Positions 60,433 through 64,000 of a stretch of 64,000 nt of DNA are shown one piece after another. The position numbers and the translations under genes were made by a program. This DNA comes from Turbatrix aceti (lineage: Eukaryota; Nematoda; Chromadorea; Rhabditida; Panagrolaimidae), in NCBI GenBank assembly GCA_963969345.1, contig OZ017770.1:7759246-7823245 (forward strand), read 5' to 3'. The notes beneath the pieces were generated by a model. The model was given only the letters and a program-made list of their open reading frames with translations. It was not told the DNA's origin and did not search any database. Each line of letters starts with the position of its first letter. Positions within the stretch are counted from its first letter, which is position 1.

Positions 60433-60650
60433 TAAGTACAATAATAATACTGTATACCACCTCCTACGCATGCCATCACCTCATAAAAATTGTTGATCAC
60501 ACTGTACAGTTATAGTTTTTTTTATTTCGTTTGTTCATATTCTTGATACGTAATAAATACCAAAATCAGAGTTATAAATACCTCGATAAATATGTAAAAA
60601 CCGAGATGCAAATTATAATATGAGCAAGGATTCAGTAACACAAAAAAAAA

Positions 60651-62566
60651 TTACGCGTCAGCGACTTCGGATATCATAATGCTACCCATCTGAATGGTTT
60701 CTTCCTTTGTCAAAGCAGTGGTATCTTCCTTTTCCTTGATTGATTCATTTTCGCCTTTGCGTATGCCCCATTTCTGAACTTTGCCTGAACCAACGCAGAC
60801 AAAGAACAGACCACTGATAGTTAGTATGGCCGCCGTGACAATGAAGACTTTTCGCCATTCTTCTAGAGATCCCTGAAAAAAATATAAATCAACACCGCGT
60901 GCCTCACGTTTGTTTGTCGCTTGAATTATGGCCCTACCGTCTTGTTAAAATAAGGAACAATACGTGTCGGTGCGAAGCGACCTAGAATACCACAAAAAAA
61001 TGATACTGATGTGATTATGCCCGTATAGGAGGGTGCAAGTGAAATCATAGACGTAAAAAAGCCACTCGTAGCTGTCGAAAAACATAGCGTCATTGCGCAG
61101 AGCAAAAAAAGGGTCAAAACAGGTGATTCGCAGTTTGCATAGTACCCGATCAGAATAAAGCATATCGCACCACCAAAGCTGGCTATGGATTGCGATACCC
61201 TGACTGCGACCGTTGGATTAAGACCTCGACGCTTAAGAGCGTCAATAAATATGCTCCAAACAATTTTGGAAAAAAATTGAAAGAGCGGGGGAATTGCACT
61301 GAATAAACCATTCTAAAACACGTGAGCTGAGCAATATTATAAATCATCACAAGTGACGTACGTCAACAGTGCTTAAAAATAGCACTTCTTTGAGAAATGT
61401 TGGAATGTAGATAGGTATGATGGAAGCGACCATGTTGGTAGCAAAGTTGCAGCACATGAGCGACAGAAAAGGCAGAGAAGTTATCATAGCTCTCCAGGGC
61501 ACAGCGATTGTAGCCTACAACAAAAAATGTAAAAAAAATAGATCAGCAGCACTCTTACATGTTTTTTGGAGCACTTGAGTTCGGCGTGCGATTCCAGGTA
61601 ATCACGTTCTCTCTCGGATATCATTTTGCACTTTTGGGGATTTGAAGATGCAAAATAACGCCAGAGAATCAGCCAAAGGATACCGGAGATGGCGGCACTG
61701 TAAAAAACACTCGGCCAACGTAAACTTGTTCCGCAGAGATAAGCGAAGATCGGGAGACCAAGAATGCCGCCCAGCTGATTGCCAGAAGTATAAATCGACA
61801 CCGCAGTGCTTTTTTCATCGTTTGGAATCCACTGACTTGCGAGTTTGTTGATTGACGGCAGGATCATTCCTTCGCCCAAACCCATGCAAAAGCGAACAAC
61901 AAATACCGACCACGGACCGATGTATTCGGCCATCACCGGAGTAAATAGGTTTCCCAGGATAAGAAATATTGCCGAGATTTGCAGCATGTACACTGGATGC
62001 CATAAATCGGCAAGCAAACCGCCAGGAATGAGAGTAATCATCGTGCCGTACAATGCACCCGCAAAAATGTGCCCCTAAAAAAAAGAAATTTTTTAAATTT
62101 CATTATTTTTTGTATGTTTTGTATTCACACCTGCATATCCGGATCCCAGACCAAATCTCCCCCGTAATCATTGATAATTTTTTCTCCGCTATCAGTCAAG
62201 CCACAAGACTGAGGTGTGTGATTTCCCCGAACTGCATGCGCGAGATCCACCAAATGAGGCTGCCCCGTAGCGTTGTGAGTCATCTGCAAAATTGCCTGCT
62301 GAGCGATGGCTGTCGAGTTAACCATGCAAGTCATTCCAATTCCAATATTCTGTCGCATGAGGTTCATCGTGAAGAAAGCTGCTAGAATGAGCAGGATCAT
62401 GTGAAAGCGCCTTGAGAAGGGATGAAATAAAGCTAAAAATAATAAATAACAAATAACAATTGACCCTTTTTTTTGCAAAAGGTATGTAAAACAACTCACG
62501 GGGTTTGAGTGACTTTTTCACGTCATCACCCATGTCGACGTTGTTATTAGCAGCAGCAGACGGCAT
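60651..62566 (-). CDS. SLC17-family anion/phosphate transporter (MFS)
   Basis: Six exons: 62500-62566, 62131-62432, 61559-62074, 61362-61514, 60938-61312 and 60651-60872, giving 544 residues. SLC17 proteins are major facilitator transporters of organic anions, including sialin and vesicular glutamate transporters. Visible family features: MILLILAAFFTMNLMRQNIG in helix 1, a long luminal loop with NST, NAT and NHT glycosylation sites and a Cys, GALYGTMITLIPGGLLADLW (helix 2 and cytosolic loop), FCMGLGEGMILPSINKLASQ (helix 4), YTSGNQLGGILGLPIFAYLC, and GSLEEWRKVFIVTAAILTIS near the last helix. The tail is acidic and polar. The substrate cannot be told from sequence. A second SLC17 gene lies upstream on the same strand, which suggests tandem duplication. 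Confidence 0.9.
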
Positions 62567-62809
62567 TTTGAACGTCGTTCATTCAATTCTACCGCCACCT
62601 GTGAAAAATGCAAGACTGTGAGCGTGGACAACGACTACGAATTGAAAAAACAGTTCGAATGAAAACAACAAACATGAATGAACAAAGAGAGTGAAGAGAA
62701 GCTGGCTTTTAGAGGGTGAGGAGTAAACGAAACAGTTTTTAGGGGGGTGAAAAGCTCTCCTTCACGCAAAAGTCACATTACCAAGCCTTGCGAGAAACAG
62801 GGTGACAAT
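62567..62809. other. SLC17 upstream region
   Basis: About 240 bases between the first SLC17 start codon and a hAT-like element. No gene is seen. It presumably contains the promoter or trans-splice site of the transporter gene. Confidence 0.4.
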
Positions 62810-63207
62810 CAGACATGAAAATGGCCCGCCGAAGCCCGGCCCGGCCCGGGCCCGGCCCAGGCCCGGGCCGGGCTTGGGCGGGCCTGTGACTTTTCAGTAG
62901 GCCCGGAAAAGCCCGTTATGGCCCGTTATTTAATAAATAATGTAAAAAATTATAAAAATTTACTGCATTTTGGTTATTTTTAACAAAATTTAGTCTCTAC
63001 AGATAGAAAACATGGTATTTTGAATAAAAACGAGTTATTTATGTCATTTATATAACGATTGGCTGCTATTTTTTTGGATAAAAATTCGAAAAAAAACAGA
63101 GGGGATAATTTCGGGCCGGCCCGGCCCGGCCCGGCCCAGGCCCGGGCTTTCGACGGGCCGGGCCGGGCCGGGCCTGGGCCTAAAAATTAGGCCCGTTTTC
63201 ATTTCTG
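62810..63207. mobile_element. hAT-like MITE with GGCCC repeats
   Basis: A 398-base element with imperfect inverted ends (CAGACATGAAAA and its partner CAGAAATGAAAA) and perfect 8-base target duplications GTGACAAT (62802-62809 and 63208-63215). Each end carries a G+C-rich, self-complementary cluster of GGCCC/GGGCC units (about 62828-62890 and 63110-63195). The middle is very AT-rich. It has no coding capacity and sits between the two SLC17 genes. Confidence 0.88.
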
Positions 63208-63215
63208 GTGACAAT

Positions 63216-63568
63216 TCAATTAGTGCACACCGACCTGCACAGTGCCAGAAAAAGAAAATGCAAATACCAAATCCACGCGGCTGTCTGCCGACTTGCCTCG
63301 AGCAAGCAGATTGCGGCCCACGACTGGGCTTGTAATATTAGCCGTCGCATTTTGCCAGACAAAGTCGGCAAAGCGTTAAAACATTGATTATTGGGTTCGG
63401 AACGAAACGAACAGAAAGTGCGCACTCAGACTCGGTGGTGAGGATGATTACAACACTCTAGGTTAACAGTCCACGACAAACAGAATAAATAAATAAAACT
63501 TTTTATTTATATGCACCACAAGCAATGAATAAAATGAATGAGCCAGACAATATTAAAGCTAACGTGAG
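63216..63568. other. 3' flank of the second SLC17 gene
   Basis: A minus-strand AATAAA (TTTATT on plus, near 63501) lies about 65 bases after the stop codon of the second SLC17 gene. No other feature is supported. Confidence 0.5.
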
Positions 63569-64000
63569 TCAGTCCAAAGCCACAGCTTCACGCTTACCAT
63601 TAATTTCTATTTCTCCATCAGGTGATGAGGGGGGCAGTGCTGTCAGAGAGACGGCAGTGGGATCTTCACCCTCGGTTCTCTGCTCCGGCTGCTTGGCCCA
63701 TTCCAGTGTCTCACCTGTAATACGTCATCTCTTATCAATTCAGGGGGGGGCAAACAGTAGCAACCTTTTGCGAAAATGCAGAAAATTATTCCACTCAGCG
63801 CCGTGTAGCCTGCGATAATGTGGAAGATGATTTTCCATTCGTCGATGCTTCCCTGAAATAATCATGTAGGGCCCTTCCTAAAACATTCAAACTACAAAGC
63901 TTACATGAGTGCGAAAAACATTGACCAGAACACTCGGTACTAACATGCCGAAGATGCCGACGAACAGCGTAAGAGAAGAAATGATAGCCACGTAGTCAGG
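63569..64000 (-). CDS. Second SLC17-family transporter, 3' part only
   Basis: Three exons are visible: 63905 to the window edge, 63765-63852 and 63569-63714. They encode the C-terminal end: PDYVAIISSLTLFVGIFGML, then GSIDEWKIIFHIIAGYTALS with GIIFCIFAKGETLEWAKQ, and a polar tail ending KREAVALD. This lines up with the last two helices of the neighbouring SLC17 gene (GSLEEWRKVFIVTAAILTIS) and with SLC17 proteins generally. The two copies have clearly diverged. The gene continues beyond position 64000, so the rest of the protein is not seen. Confidence 0.85.

Overview
This window is eukaryotic and most likely from a nematode. It has many short introns (about 45-100 bases) with GT donors and T-rich 3' splice sites ending in TTTCAG. 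Several start codons sit 4-10 bases behind an unpaired splice acceptor, as expected for spliced-leader trans-splicing. The strongest single marker is a skn-1 gene whose protein has the SKN-1/CNC basic region but no leucine zipper. I cannot assign a species or clade. Exon models were built by hand from splice signals, reading frame and protein family knowledge; coordinates can be off by a base or so.

Left part (1-18.4 kb): an Asterix/WDR83OS gene and an unrecognised 128-residue gene on the minus strand; a hAT-like MITE; then on the plus strand bec-1 (Beclin 1), skn-1 close behind it (196 bases), and an NCOA4-like gene (the ferritinophagy receptor family). A secreted C-type lectin gene lies on the opposite strand inside a skn-1 intron. 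Two small membrane-protein genes and a small heat shock protein gene fill the rest. Autophagy (bec-1), oxidative stress response (skn-1) and a likely ferritin receptor for autophagy (NCOA4-like) therefore lie within about 10.5 kb on one strand.

Middle (18.4-37 kb) is gene-poor. It holds an unrecognised 256-residue gene, a second hAT-like MITE, about 7 kb with no supported gene, a MAP kinase phosphatase (rhodanese plus dual-specificity phosphatase, lip-1/DUSP6 type), and an eight-exon ONECUT homeobox gene. The intron between its CUT and homeodomain exons contains a 1.4 kb foldback (two arms of about 665 bases).

Right part (38-64 kb): a 22-exon minus-strand gene for a protein of about 3570 residues with SVEP1/polydom-like architecture (C-type lectin, LDLa, CUB, sushi, discoidin, HYR, EGF, pentraxin/LamG, ephrin-receptor-like repeats) that ends in a transmembrane helix and cytoplasmic tail. 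A four-helix membrane-protein gene is nested on the opposite strand in one of its introns. Next come a ten-domain chitin-binding (peritrophin-A) protein like the nematode eggshell protein CBD-1, a secreted Cys-rich protein with a TATA box, and two tandem SLC17-type transporter genes, the second cut by the window edge. A third hAT-like MITE lies between the two transporters.
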